Shown piece by piece: positions 15,606 to 23,724 of a DNA stretch of 64,000 nucleotides. A program made the translations under genes and the position numbers. Positions within the stretch are counted from its first letter, which is position 1; each line of letters starts with the position of its first letter. Source of the stretch: Nocardia testacea NBRC 100365 (GTDB lineage: Bacteria; Actinomycetota; Actinomycetes; Mycobacteriales; Mycobacteriaceae); the NCBI RefSeq assembly GCF_000308775.1, contig NZ_BAGJ01000273.1:103096-167095 (forward strand), written 5' to 3'. The notes beneath the pieces are model-generated. The model worked only from the letters and a program-made list of their open reading frames with translations. It was not told the origin of the DNA and ran no database searches.

Positions 15606-16733
15606 ATGAGCATGGCACCGAGTGTCGCCGTCTGCGGGGCGGGTATCGGCGGTCTCACCGCGGCCCTCGCGCTCCGCACGATCGGCATCGACGCGCAGGT
15701 CTTCGAGCGGACGAGCCGATTCGCCCGGGTGGGCGCGGATATCAATCTCACGCCGAATGCCGTCCGGGCGCTCGACGGCCTCGGACTGGGCGCGGCGCTG
15801 CGGGATTCGGCGGCCCGGCCGCAGTTCCGGATCAGCCGGACCTGGGATACGGGCGTGGAGACCTCGCGGCTCGAGATGGGCTCGTCGGCGGAGGCGCGCT
15901 ACGGATCACCGCAGCTCACCCTGCACCGCGGTGATCTCATGTCCACCCTCGAATCGGCGCTGCCGAAGAACAACATCTCGCTGGGCCGGCAGGTCGTCGA
16001 TATCCGTGACGGTGCCGTCCATTTCGCAGACGGCGGGATGCACCGAGCCGACGTGATCATCGGTGCCGACGGTATCCATTCCGCGGTCCGCACCGCGCTG
16101 TTCGGCCCGGAGCACCCCACCTTCACCGGTGTCGTGGCATTCCGCGCGGTCGTCCCGGCGGCGGCGGTCGCCGCGGTGCCGAATCTGGACTGCTTCACCA
16201 AATGGTGGGGGCCGGACGCGGCGACGCAGATCGTGACGTTCCCCCTCGGCCAGGGCAAGGATATTTTCATCTTCGCCACTTGCGCACAGGACGAGTGGAC
16301 CGAGGAGTCGTGGACGACCCCCGGCAGCGCCGATGAACTGCGTGACCTCTACCAGGACTTCCACCCGGAGGCGCGCGCCCTGCTCGACGCCTGTGACGAT
16401 GTCCTGAAATCGGCTCTGTACGTGCGTGACCCGCTACCCGCGTGGACCGCGGGTACCGTCACGCTGCTCGGCGACGCCTGCCATCCGATGATGCCGTTCA
16501 TGGCGCAGGGGGCAGGACAGGCGATCGAGGACGCGGTGGTGCTGGCGCGCTGCCTCGGGTCGGACGGCTACGCCGGCGTGGCAGATGCCCTGGCCGGGTA
16601 CGAGAACACCCGGATGGACCGGACCGCCCGGATCCAGCGCGGTTCCCGGTCCAACGAATGGCTGAAATCGGCGGGCAACGGTGACTGGGTGTACGAGTAC
16701 GACGCCTGGAATGTGACGCTGGCCGGCGCATAG
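15606..16733 (+). CDS. FAD-dependent aromatic monooxygenase (salicylate / 6-hydroxynicotinate hydroxylase-like)
   Basis: 375-aa group A flavoprotein monooxygenase. The FAD/NADPH motifs are CGAGIGGL at 11-18, GADGIHSAVR near residue 154 and LLGDACHPMMPFMAQGAGQ near 288. The length and GDACHPM-MAQGAGQAIEDA region resemble salicylate 1-monooxygenases and 6-hydroxynicotinate 3-monooxygenases, which hydroxylate with decarboxylation. With a molybdenum hydroxylase in the same cluster, a hydroxylated pyridine or quinoline carboxylate is an attractive but unproven substrate. ATG 15606 follows GAGGACAGAACC. This appears to be the last gene of the + strand catabolic run. Confidence 0.91.
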   Translation: MSMAPSVAVCGAGIGGLTAALALRTIGIDAQVFERTSRFARVGADINLTPNAVRALDGLGLGAALRDSAARPQFRISRTWDTGVETSRLEMGSSAEARYGSPQLTLHRGDLMSTLESALPKNNISLGRQVVDIRDGAVHFADGGMHRADVIIGADGIHSAVRTALFGPEHPTFTGVVAFRAVVPAAAVAAVPNLDCFTKWWGPDAATQIVTFPLGQGKDIFIFATCAQDEWTEESWTTPGSADELRDLYQDFHPEARALLDACDDVLKSALYVRDPLPAWTAGTVTLLGDACHPMMPFMAQGAGQAIEDAVVLARCLGSDGYAGVADALAGYENTRMDRTARIQRGSRSNEWLKSAGNGDWVYEYDAWNVTLAGA

Positions 16734-16832
16734 GAGGGACGGCCGGCGCACTTTCGGAACGGCCTGCGCGGCCGGGCGAATCGGCGCGCGGCACTCACGG
16801 GCGACCGGCGCGGGCGAAGTCCGTCACCGGAG

Positions 16833-17030
16833 TCACCCCACCGGGACGTAGACGACCAGGTGCAGATCCGGATGGTCGGCGGGCGCCAGGCGATGGTGCT
16901 CGTAGCGCAGCAGCCCTCGTGCGGGATGCCGGAAAACCCTCGTACGCGAGGCGAAGCCCTCGATGTGGTGACTGCGCCAGCCCTCACGGAAGTGCGTGCT
17001 CGATCCCAGCAGCTCCTGGATGACCGTGCA
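16833..17030 (-). pseudogene. C-terminal remnant of an XRE/MmyB-type regulator
   Basis: The minus strand reads HHIEGFASRTRVFRHPARG, then LLRYEHHRLAPADHPDLHLVVYVPVG and a stop. This is the characteristic end of MmyB-like ligand-binding domains (FRHPxxG, LxYExxxL, LVVY). Upstream in the same frame the sequence becomes glycine-rich and non-homologous, and no helix-turn-helix domain is present, so only about 65 residues remain. A plus-strand frame ending at 17114 (AVSTALRAYAALAQSADRG) overlaps the upstream part and may be a second fragment. The segment 16734-16832 holds nothing I recognise. Confidence 0.6.
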
Positions 17031-17143
17031 CGCGCGGTCTCCACCGCCCTGCGCGCCTACGCCGCCCTGGCCCAGTCCGCCGACCGAGGTGCCGTGCGCG
17101 CACTCGACCGGTGACCGGCGCGGCTCGCCACGACTGCGCGGTA

Positions 17144-17175
17144 CCCGGCCCAGGACTGTCCACTCCTGGGCCGGG
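17144..17175. terminator. Strong GC hairpin downstream of the minus-strand sugar operon
   Basis: CCCGGCCCAGGA pairs perfectly with TCCTGGGCCGGG (12 bp) around an 8-base loop. It lies 9 bases beyond the stop of the isomerase-like gene on the minus strand and also after the remnant region on the plus strand. There is no T-run, as is common in high-GC actinomycetes, so it is a likely but unproven bidirectional terminator. Confidence 0.65.
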
Positions 17176-17183
17176 CCGTCCCA

Positions 17184-18062
17184 TCAGGCTCGATCCACAA
17201 GGGACGGAAGGACCAGATCCCGGTAGCGCTGCTTCATCGTCTCGATCACTTCCCGGCCGTCGGTGGCCCACACGGCCGCATTGAAGATCTCGACCTCGAC
17301 ATCGCCGCGGTAACCGGCGGCGCGAACCCAGCGGCCGATGGCCGCGAAGTCGATGACCCCGTCACCCATCATGCCCCGCGACAGCAGCGGGTCGGGAGTC
17401 ATCGGGTCGAGCCAGTCACACACCTGGTACGAGCTGATCCGCCCGGACGCGCCGGCCTGTGCGATCTGTTCTTCCAGGGTCGGATCCCACCAGATGTGAA
17501 AGGTGTCGACCACGACACCCACGGTCTCCGCCGGATACGGCCGCGCCATCGACAATGCCTGCGCCAGTGTGGAGATCACCGCACGGTCGGCGCAGAACAT
17601 CGGGTGCAGCGGCTCCAGCGCCAGCCGGACACCGCGCTCGGCCGCATACGGAACCAGCAGCGCGAGCCGTTCGTCCACCCGTTCGCGCGCGGCGACGAGG
17701 TCCCGGTCCGGCATACCGCCCACCACCATCACCAGTTCCCGCGTGCACAGGGTCGCGGCGTCGTCGATGGCGCGGCGATTGTCGTCGAGGGCCGCCTGCC
17801 CGTCGCCGGGCTCGGTCAGGAAGCCGCCGCGGCACAGGCTGGAGACCCGCAATCCCGCATCGGCGACGAGCTTCGCCGCGGTGGCGGCACCGATTTCGTC
17901 GACCCGGTCGCGCCACAGTCCGATCGCGCCCAGCCCCGCACGGGCCGCACCGTCCACCGCCTCGGCGAGGGTCCAACTCTTCGTCGTCATCGTATTCAAC
18001 GACAGCGACCGGTATGGATCGTCCGGATCGAACGGCGTCTGCTGTCCTGCGACCGATGTCAT
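17184..18062 (-). CDS. Sugar phosphate isomerase/epimerase-like TIM-barrel protein
   Basis: 292-aa AP-endonuclease-2-type TIM barrel as in xylose-isomerase-like epimerases, IolE and IolI. Visible strand ends with putative metal ligands include ALEPLHPMF (Glu/His near 150), VVDTFHIWW (Asp/His near 185), YQVCDWLD near 217 and VEVEIFN near 262. It probably isomerises or epimerises a ketose or keto-acid. The start ATG overlaps the stop of the DUF993-type gene (ATGA), giving tight coupling in a three-gene minus-strand operon under the nearby LacI regulator. The exact substrate is not readable. Confidence 0.87.
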   Translation of the reverse strand: MTSVAGQQTPFDPDDPYRSLSLNTMTTKSWTLAEAVDGAARAGLGAIGLWRDRVDEIGAATAAKLVADAGLRVSSLCRGGFLTEPGDGQAALDDNRRAIDDAATLCTRELVMVVGGMPDRDLVAARERVDERLALLVPYAAERGVRLALEPLHPMFCADRAVISTLAQALSMARPYPAETVGVVVDTFHIWWDPTLEEQIAQAGASGRISSYQVCDWLDPMTPDPLLSRGMMGDGVIDFAAIGRWVRAAGYRGDVEVEIFNAAVWATDGREVIETMKQRYRDLVLPSLVDRA

Positions 18063-19249
18063 GAGACCGCTCCGTTCAGTTCGAGGTAGACCCGCATCCG
18101 GTGCGCGGCCAGTTCCGGGTCCGACAGCAGCCCGGCCCGGTCCGCGAGCCGGAACAACTCCGCCAGGTGGGGTACGGATCGGCCGGTGGACAGCCCCGCC
18201 ACCATCGAGAATCCCGGTTGTCTGCCGTTGAGCCACGACAGGAACGCGATACCTGTCTTGTAGTAATAGGTTGGTGCGGCGAAGATATGCCGCCCGAGTG
18301 CCCGGGTGGCCTCGAGAATTTCCGACGCACGTGTCACATTGCCGTTGTCGAGTTCCTGGAGCGCGGTGGACGCGGCCGGGTAGATCGCGGCGAAGATACC
18401 CAGCAGGGCATCCGAATGCCCCTGCGTGTCACCGATGATCAGCTCGGGATAGTTGAAATCGTCGCCTGTGTACAGCCGCACCCCGTCGGGGAGCGTGCGT
18501 CGCAGTGCGATCTCGTGTGCCGCGTCGAGCAGGGAGACCTTGACTCCGTCGATCTTCGATTCGTTGTCCTCGACGAGGGCGCGGAAGGTGGCGGTGGCGG
18601 TGGCGATATCGGGGCTGCCCCAATATCCGTGCAGCGCGGGATCGAACATGGTGCCGAGCCAGTGCAGGATCACCGGTCGTTCCGCATCGGCCAGTAATCG
18701 CTCGTAGACGTAGAGGTAGTCGGCGGCCGAACGGGCGACCTGGGCGAGCGCCCGCGAGGCCATCAGGATCACCTGGGCTCCCGCCTCGGTGACCACGTCG
18801 ATCTGTTCGCGGTAGGCGTCGACGATCCGGTCGAGCCCGGCCGATCCGGAGGGGAGTCCGGCGAGGTCGAGCTGATCGGTGCCGGCTCCACAGGCGAGCA
18901 GGCCACCGGCCGATACCGCCTCGGCGCCGGATCGGCGGATCAATTCCGCGCTGGCCTGCCAGTCGAGTCCCATTCCGCGCTGCGCGGTGTCCATGGCGTC
19001 TGCGACACCGAGTCCGTAGGACCACAATTCGTGCCGGTAGGCCAGTGTCGCGTCCCAGTCGACAGTGGCGGGAGTACCCGGTGTGTTGTCCGCTGTCGCA
19101 CGCGGAATCACGTGTGCCGCGGCGAAGGCCACGCGGGAGGTGATCGGCCGCGCCGGCCGCGTCCAGGCGCCCGGCGTGCCGAGAACGTACGGTTCGAGCC
19201 GGCCGTCGATCGGCAGTGTGACCGATATCCCCGTTGATGTCGCGGTCAC
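18059..19249 (-). CDS. DUF993-type dihydrodipicolinate synthase-like protein
   Basis: 396 aa; TIM-barrel of the DHDPS/NAL-like DUF993 group, which accompanies Gfo/Idh dehydrogenases and sugar isomerases in actinobacteria. Segments such as VILMASRALAQVA and VILHWLGTMFDPALHGYW are typical, and SKIDGVKVSLLD contains the lysine expected for Schiff-base chemistry (near residue 230). It probably performs an aldol or retro-aldol step on a sugar-derived oxo acid. The GTG start overlaps the preceding stop (GTGA at 19246-19249) and its own stop overlaps the next start. Confidence 0.85.
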   Translation of the reverse strand: MTATSTGISVTLPIDGRLEPYVLGTPGAWTRPARPITSRVAFAAAHVIPRATADNTPGTPATVDWDATLAYRHELWSYGLGVADAMDTAQRGMGLDWQASAELIRRSGAEAVSAGGLLACGAGTDQLDLAGLPSGSAGLDRIVDAYREQIDVVTEAGAQVILMASRALAQVARSAADYLYVYERLLADAERPVILHWLGTMFDPALHGYWGSPDIATATATFRALVEDNESKIDGVKVSLLDAAHEIALRRTLPDGVRLYTGDDFNYPELIIGDTQGHSDALLGIFAAIYPAASTALQELDNGNVTRASEILEATRALGRHIFAAPTYYYKTGIAFLSWLNGRQPGFSMVAGLSTGRSVPHLAELFRLADRAGLLSDPELAAHRMRVYLELNGAVS

Positions 19250-20409
19250 AGCATGATCTCCGGGATCTCGATCCGCCGGCCTTCGGCGGAGCTGCGTAGT
19301 CCCAGTTCGGCCAGTTGCACACCGCGCGCGGCGGAGAGCAACTCGTAGCGGTGCGGCCGGCCGTTCACCACGTCGGTGAGGAACTCTTCCCACTGCACCT
19401 TGAATCCGTTGTCCAGATCCGCGTTCGCGGGTACTTCCAGCCATTGATCGCGGAACGGCTCGGTCACCGGAAGGTCCGGATTCCAGACCGGTTTGGGCGT
19501 GTGCGAGCGATGTTGCGCCACGCATTTGCGCAGGCCGGCGACGGCGGATCCGTGCGTTCCGTCGATCTGGAACTCGACGAGTTCGTCGCGGTACACCCGT
19601 ACCGCCCACGAGGAGTTGATCTGTGCGACCACGCCGTTCTCCATCTCGAAGATCCCATAGGCGGCATCGTCGGCGGTGGCCGGATACGGCTTCCCCTGTT
19701 CGTCCCATCGAGTGGGGATATGGGTCGTGGCCTTCGCGGTGACCGCCTCGACCTTGCCGAGCAGGCCCTCGAGCACGTAGTTCCAGTGACAGAACATATC
19801 GACGACGATGCCGCCGCCGTCTTCGGACCGGTAGTTCCAGCTGGGCCGCTGGGCGGGCTGGCCGTCGCCCTCGAAGACCCAGTAGCCGAATTCGCCACGC
19901 AGCGAGAGGATCCGGCCGAAGAATCCTTCGTCGACGAGCCTGCGCAACTTCACCAGGCCGGGCAGGTAGAGCTTGTCGTGCACGACGCCCACGGTGACGC
20001 CGGCGTCCGCGGCCACCCTGGCGAGCTCGATCGCTTCGGTCAGCGTCTCGGCGGTCGGCTTCTCGGTGAAGACGTGTTTACCCGCTTTCATCGCTGCCGC
20101 CAGTGCCTCGGCGCGACGTGAGGTGACCTGTGCGTCGAAGTAGATATCGATGGACGGATCGGCGATGACGGCGGCGGCGTCGGTACTCCATTCGGCGATG
20201 CCGTGTCGTTCGGCGAGCTCGGCGAGTTTGGCGGCATTGCGACCGACCAGGATGGGCTCCACCAGGACGCGGGTGCCGTCCGGGAGCAGCAGCCCGCCGC
20301 CGTCGCGGATGGGCAGGATCGATCGCATCAGATGCTGGCGATAGCCCATGCGACCGGTGACGCCGTTCATGGCGATGCGGAGCGTGCGTGGGGGAGTGGA
20401 ATCGGGCAT
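19246..20409 (-). CDS. Gfo/Idh/MocA-family oxidoreductase
   Basis: 387-aa NAD(P)-dependent dehydrogenase. The N-terminal Rossmann segment reads IAMNGVTGRMGYRQHL (residues 11-26), a variant of the usual GxGxxG. The EKPTAE motif near 123 supplies the conserved Lys-Pro that contacts nicotinamide, and a C-terminal alpha/beta substrate domain follows with the family helix DMFCHWNYVLEG. It would oxidise a sugar, inositol or sugar acid. It is the first gene of the minus-strand operon and faces the LacI gene across a 174-base divergent region with an operator-like palindrome. Confidence 0.9.
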   Translation of the reverse strand: MPDSTPPRTLRIAMNGVTGRMGYRQHLMRSILPIRDGGGLLLPDGTRVLVEPILVGRNAAKLAELAERHGIAEWSTDAAAVIADPSIDIYFDAQVTSRRAEALAAAMKAGKHVFTEKPTAETLTEAIELARVAADAGVTVGVVHDKLYLPGLVKLRRLVDEGFFGRILSLRGEFGYWVFEGDGQPAQRPSWNYRSEDGGGIVVDMFCHWNYVLEGLLGKVEAVTAKATTHIPTRWDEQGKPYPATADDAAYGIFEMENGVVAQINSSWAVRVYRDELVEFQIDGTHGSAVAGLRKCVAQHRSHTPKPVWNPDLPVTEPFRDQWLEVPANADLDNGFKVQWEEFLTDVVNGRPHRYELLSAARGVQLAELGLRSSAEGRRIEIPEIML

Positions 20410-20506
20410 TGGTATGTGCCTCTTCTGATCTGCGTGACTGACGACCGCGGAACGGGTCGTGGACGATGCGGAGGGACCCGCCTCCGTCGAGTGGACGAGC
20501 AGCGCC

Positions 20507-20520
20507 GGAAAGCGCTTTCC
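20507..20520. promoter_or_regulatory. LacI-type operator in the divergent Gfo/lacI region
   Basis: A perfect 14-bp palindrome, GGAAAGCGCTTTCC, with the central CG typical of LacI/GalR operators. It ends five bases before TATGCT (20525-20530), a good -10 for the LacI gene, so bound repressor would block that promoter. It is about 98 bases upstream of the Gfo start. A near-identical site occurs at 21688. Confidence 0.75.
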
Positions 20521-20583
20521 ACGCTATGCTAGTCGCGAAGTCCGGTCAACCCCACGCGTACCGAGAGAACGAGGAACGAAGCC

Positions 20584-21624
20584 ATGGCGCCTGTGAGATT
20601 GCAAGACGTCGCGACTCGGGCGGGTGTCTCCCAGGCGACCGCGTCCCGCGTACTCAACGGCTCGTCACGGGTCCCCGGCGAAGGCGTTGCCGACCGGGTG
20701 CGCGCCGCTGCCGCCGAACTCGGATATGTGGCGAATGCCCAGGCCCAGGCCCTCGCGCGGTCTTCGACCGGACTCATCGGGCTCGTCGTGCACGATATCG
20801 CCGACCCCTACTTCTCCTCGATCGTGCAGGGTGTCCAGGCGGCGGCACGCAGGGCGGGCAAGCTCGTTCTGCTGGCCAGTACGCAACGCGATTTCGATAT
20901 CGAACGCGAATCCGTGAGCACCTTCATCTCGCACCGCGCCGACGCCATCATCCTGGCGGGTTCCCGTCAGAGCGGAGACCTCGACCGCGATCTCGAGAAG
21001 GAGTGCGCGCGGTATCTGGACAACAGCGGCAAGGTCGTCGTGATCGGGCAACCGCTTTCCTTCGGTGCCGCGGTGGAGCCCGAAAATCACGCTGCCTCGG
21101 CGCAATTGGCTGTATCCCTGCTCGAGCAGGGGCACCGGGATTTCGCCGTCATCGGCGGGCCGGGTCATATCAGGACCGCGGTCGACCGGCGCAACGGCTT
21201 TGTCGAAGCGCTCGCGACACGGGGTGTGACGCCGCTGGTGGAGATCGCGGGCGACTTCTCCCGTGACGGTGGTTTCAGTGCCGCGCGGCGCCTCGCCGCC
21301 GCGCTGGAGCTGGGTCCCGGCCGGGCCGGCGCCGTCAGGCCCTGCGTTTTCGCGGTGAGCGACGTGATGGCGATCGGGGCGATCGCGGCGTGGCGTGAAA
21401 TCGGCCTCGCGGTGCCCGACGACATCTGCGTCGCCGGGTTCGACGATATCCCGACCCTGCGGGACCACGTGCCCGGTCTTTCGACGGTGGCGCTCTCGCT
21501 GGTCGAGATCGGCGAGCGGGCCGTATCGCTGGCGCTCGACGAGTCCGCCACGGCCGCGCGGACCCACGAATTCGTGCCCGGCCGGGTGATCCTGCGGGAC
21601 AGCAGCGTTTTGCGACCGTCCTGA
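20584..21624 (+). CDS. LacI-family transcriptional regulator
   Basis: 346 aa. The N-terminal helix-turn-helix (VRLQDVATRAGVSQATASRV, residues 4-23) and hinge region (YVANAQAQALARSSTG) are canonical, followed by a periplasmic-binding-protein-like sensor domain with VCVAGFDDIP near 280. It probably represses the neighbouring carbohydrate operons until an effector sugar binds. The two palindromes at 20507 and 21688 are its likely operators, implying autoregulation plus control of the downstream transporter. ATG 20584 follows GAGGAACG. Confidence 0.93.
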   Translation: MAPVRLQDVATRAGVSQATASRVLNGSSRVPGEGVADRVRAAAAELGYVANAQAQALARSSTGLIGLVVHDIADPYFSSIVQGVQAAARRAGKLVLLASTQRDFDIERESVSTFISHRADAIILAGSRQSGDLDRDLEKECARYLDNSGKVVVIGQPLSFGAAVEPENHAASAQLAVSLLEQGHRDFAVIGGPGHIRTAVDRRNGFVEALATRGVTPLVEIAGDFSRDGGFSAARRLAAALELGPGRAGAVRPCVFAVSDVMAIGAIAAWREIGLAVPDDICVAGFDDIPTLRDHVPGLSTVALSLVEIGERAVSLALDESATAARTHEFVPGRVILRDSSVLRPS

Positions 21625-21644
21625 CCTGCGGAGATCCAAAACCC

Positions 21645-21701
21645 TTGACACTGTGGGTCCGGTCACACTAGCCTCGGTTCCAGCTTCGGAAAGCGCATTC
21701 C
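21645..21701 (+). promoter_or_regulatory. Promoter and LacI-type operator of the ABC importer operon
   Basis: TTGACA at 21645-21650, an 18-base spacer and TAGCCT at 21669-21674 form a convincing promoter. Fourteen bases further is GGAAAGCGCATTCC (21688-21701), which matches the 20507 palindrome at 13 of 14 positions. The operator overlies the expected start of transcription, the classic place for repression. Confidence 0.7.
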
Positions 21702-21750
21702 CAGCGGGTGTAGTGCGAACCCCGCTCCACTACTAGCTTTAGGACTCCAG

Positions 21751-22623
21751 ATGGCGGTAGTCACGTCCGTCGAGGCCAGTTCCTCCGCGCCGAAAGCGAC
21801 GCAACCCGTCCGCCCTCGGCGCCGGAAGTTCCCATCTCCATCCACCGTATGGTCGTCCATATGGCGGCCGCTCGCTCTGGTGGCCGTGCTCGTGGTCGCC
21901 TGGTGGGCCGTCACCGAGTACGGGCTCGTCGAGCCCTACATCCTGCCGTCACCGGCGGATACCTGGCGCACCGCCACCGACAATTCGGCCTACCTGCTCC
22001 AGCACACCTGGGTCACGACGTATGAAACGGTGGTCGGCTTCGTGATCGCCGCGCTGATCGGCGAAGCCGTCGCCCTGGTGATGATCTACTCGCGCGGTGT
22101 CGAGCGGACAATGTACCCGCTCATTCTGTTCGCGCAGGTCATTCCCAAGATCGCGATCGCCCCGCTGTTCATCGTATGGCTCGGCTTCGGTACCAGCCCC
22201 AAGATCCTGGTCGCCGTACTGATGGCATTCTTCCCCATTGTCATCTCCGGGATGGCCGGGCTGCGCTCGGTGGATCCGGAGATCCTCGAACTCACCTCCA
22301 CCATGGGCGCGAGCAATTGGAAGACGTTCGTGAAAGTGCGTTTTCCGGCTTCGCTGCCGCAGTTGATGTCCGGCCTCAAGATCGCCGCCACTCTCGCGGT
22401 CACCGGCGCCGTCGTCGGCGAATTCGTGGGCGCGAACGAGGGCCTCGGCTACGTGATCCTGCAGGCCAACGGAAATATCGACACGGCAATGCTGTTCGCC
22501 GCCCTGATCATCATGTCCATGCTGGGCATAATCCTTTTCGCGATCATCGAAATCGCCGAGCAATTCCTCATTCCCTGGCACGCCTCCCGTCGATCCACGG
22601 CTTCGGTCGTCGGCGCGGCATGA
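21751..22623 (+). CDS. ABC transporter permease (SsuC/TauC/ThiX type)
   Basis: 290-aa inner-membrane permease. After a polar N-terminus of about 35 residues there are five to six hydrophobic segments starting with ALVAVLVVAWWAV. The cytoplasmic EAA loop, which contacts the ATPase, is seen as STMGASNWKTFVKVRFPASLP near residue 190. It belongs to the NitT/TauT group, whose substrates include sulfonates, nitrate and thiamine precursors. It is the first gene of the LacI-controlled importer operon. ATG 21751 follows AGGACTCC. Confidence 0.92.
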   Translation: MAVVTSVEASSSAPKATQPVRPRRRKFPSPSTVWSSIWRPLALVAVLVVAWWAVTEYGLVEPYILPSPADTWRTATDNSAYLLQHTWVTTYETVVGFVIAALIGEAVALVMIYSRGVERTMYPLILFAQVIPKIAIAPLFIVWLGFGTSPKILVAVLMAFFPIVISGMAGLRSVDPEILELTSTMGASNWKTFVKVRFPASLPQLMSGLKIAATLAVTGAVVGEFVGANEGLGYVILQANGNIDTAMLFAALIIMSMLGIILFAIIEIAEQFLIPWHASRRSTASVVGAA

Positions 22624-22666
22624 GCATGTCGAACCATCGCATTCGCGCCACAGCTGGAGAAATCGC

Positions 22667-23707
22667 ATGAAATTCGGAATTCGCAGACTCACGACGATCG
22701 GCGCCGCCGCGGTGGCCTCGATCCTGGTATTGGCCGGCTGCGGGGGCGGCGGCACCGAGGCGAAGGATCCCGGCACCGACGGGAAGACCACCGCGGTGTC
22801 ACTGATGCTCAACTGGTACCCCTACGGCGAGCACGCCCCGTTCTATTACGGGGTGCAAGAGGGCATATTCGCCAAGCACGGTATCGACCTGAAGATCTCG
22901 GCGGGGCAGGGCTCGACCAAAACCGCGCAGGCCACCGGTGCGAAACAGACCGATTTCGGCTGGGCCGATACTCCGGCGGTGCTCAGCAATATCGACAAGG
23001 GCGTCAAGATCAAGAGCGTCGGGGTCTATCTCCAGACGACCCCTTCGGCAGTGCAGGTATTCGCCGATTCGGATATCCGGACGCCGGCCGATCTGGCGGG
23101 TAAGACCATTGCCGTTTCCGCGGGAGACGCACCGACCACGACATTCCCGGTTTATCTCGACAAGGCGGGCGTTCCGGCGGATCAGGTGACCCAGCAGAGC
23201 CTCGACTCGGCGGGCAAGATGTCGGCGATGCTCTCGGGCCGCGTCGACGGGCTCATCGGATTCGCCCACGACCAAGGCCCCACCATTGCGAACAAAAGCG
23301 GCAAAGAGGTCCGCTACCTGCGGTATTCCGATCAGGGCCTGAACTTCTTCAGTAACGGGCTGATCGTGAATCAGGCCACCATCGAATCTTCGCCCGAGCT
23401 GGTACAGGCCATGGTGGACGCGACGAGCGAGTCCTTCGCCGCGGCTGTCGCGAAGCCGGAGGCGGCGGTCGCCGCGATGGAGGGCAAAGACCCGCAGCTG
23501 CCGCCGCAGCAGGTACTGCTGCAGCAGTGGCAGCAGACCATTCCGCTGCTCAGCACCCCGGAGACCGCGGGTAAGGCACCGGGGACCAATTCCGAAGCCA
23601 ACTGGCGCGCCACCGTCGATGTCCTCAGCAACGCGAAGCTCCTCGACAAAGCCGAGGATCCGGCCAAGTACTGGGACTCCGCGTTCACCCCCACCGGCAA
23701 GCCGTGA
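22667..23707 (+). CDS. ABC transporter substrate-binding lipoprotein (NMT1/SsuA-like)
   Basis: 346 aa. The signal peptide ends in the lipobox LVLAGC with the lipidated Cys near residue 25, so the protein is anchored outside the membrane. The mature part matches NMT1/THI5-like binding proteins: LMLNWYPYGEHAPFYYGVQEG resembles the substrate pocket start, and FGWADTPAVL, GKTIAVSAGD and MLSGRVDGLIGF follow in the expected order. It delivers a small anionic or heterocyclic solute to the permease. Its control by a LacI regulator next to sugar enzymes is unusual for this binding-protein class. Confidence 0.92.
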   Translation: MKFGIRRLTTIGAAAVASILVLAGCGGGGTEAKDPGTDGKTTAVSLMLNWYPYGEHAPFYYGVQEGIFAKHGIDLKISAGQGSTKTAQATGAKQTDFGWADTPAVLSNIDKGVKIKSVGVYLQTTPSAVQVFADSDIRTPADLAGKTIAVSAGDAPTTTFPVYLDKAGVPADQVTQQSLDSAGKMSAMLSGRVDGLIGFAHDQGPTIANKSGKEVRYLRYSDQGLNFFSNGLIVNQATIESSPELVQAMVDATSESFAAAVAKPEAAVAAMEGKDPQLPPQQVLLQQWQQTIPLLSTPETAGKAPGTNSEANWRATVDVLSNAKLLDKAEDPAKYWDSAFTPTGKP

Positions 23708-23724
23708 TCGGAGCAGGTGACGAG

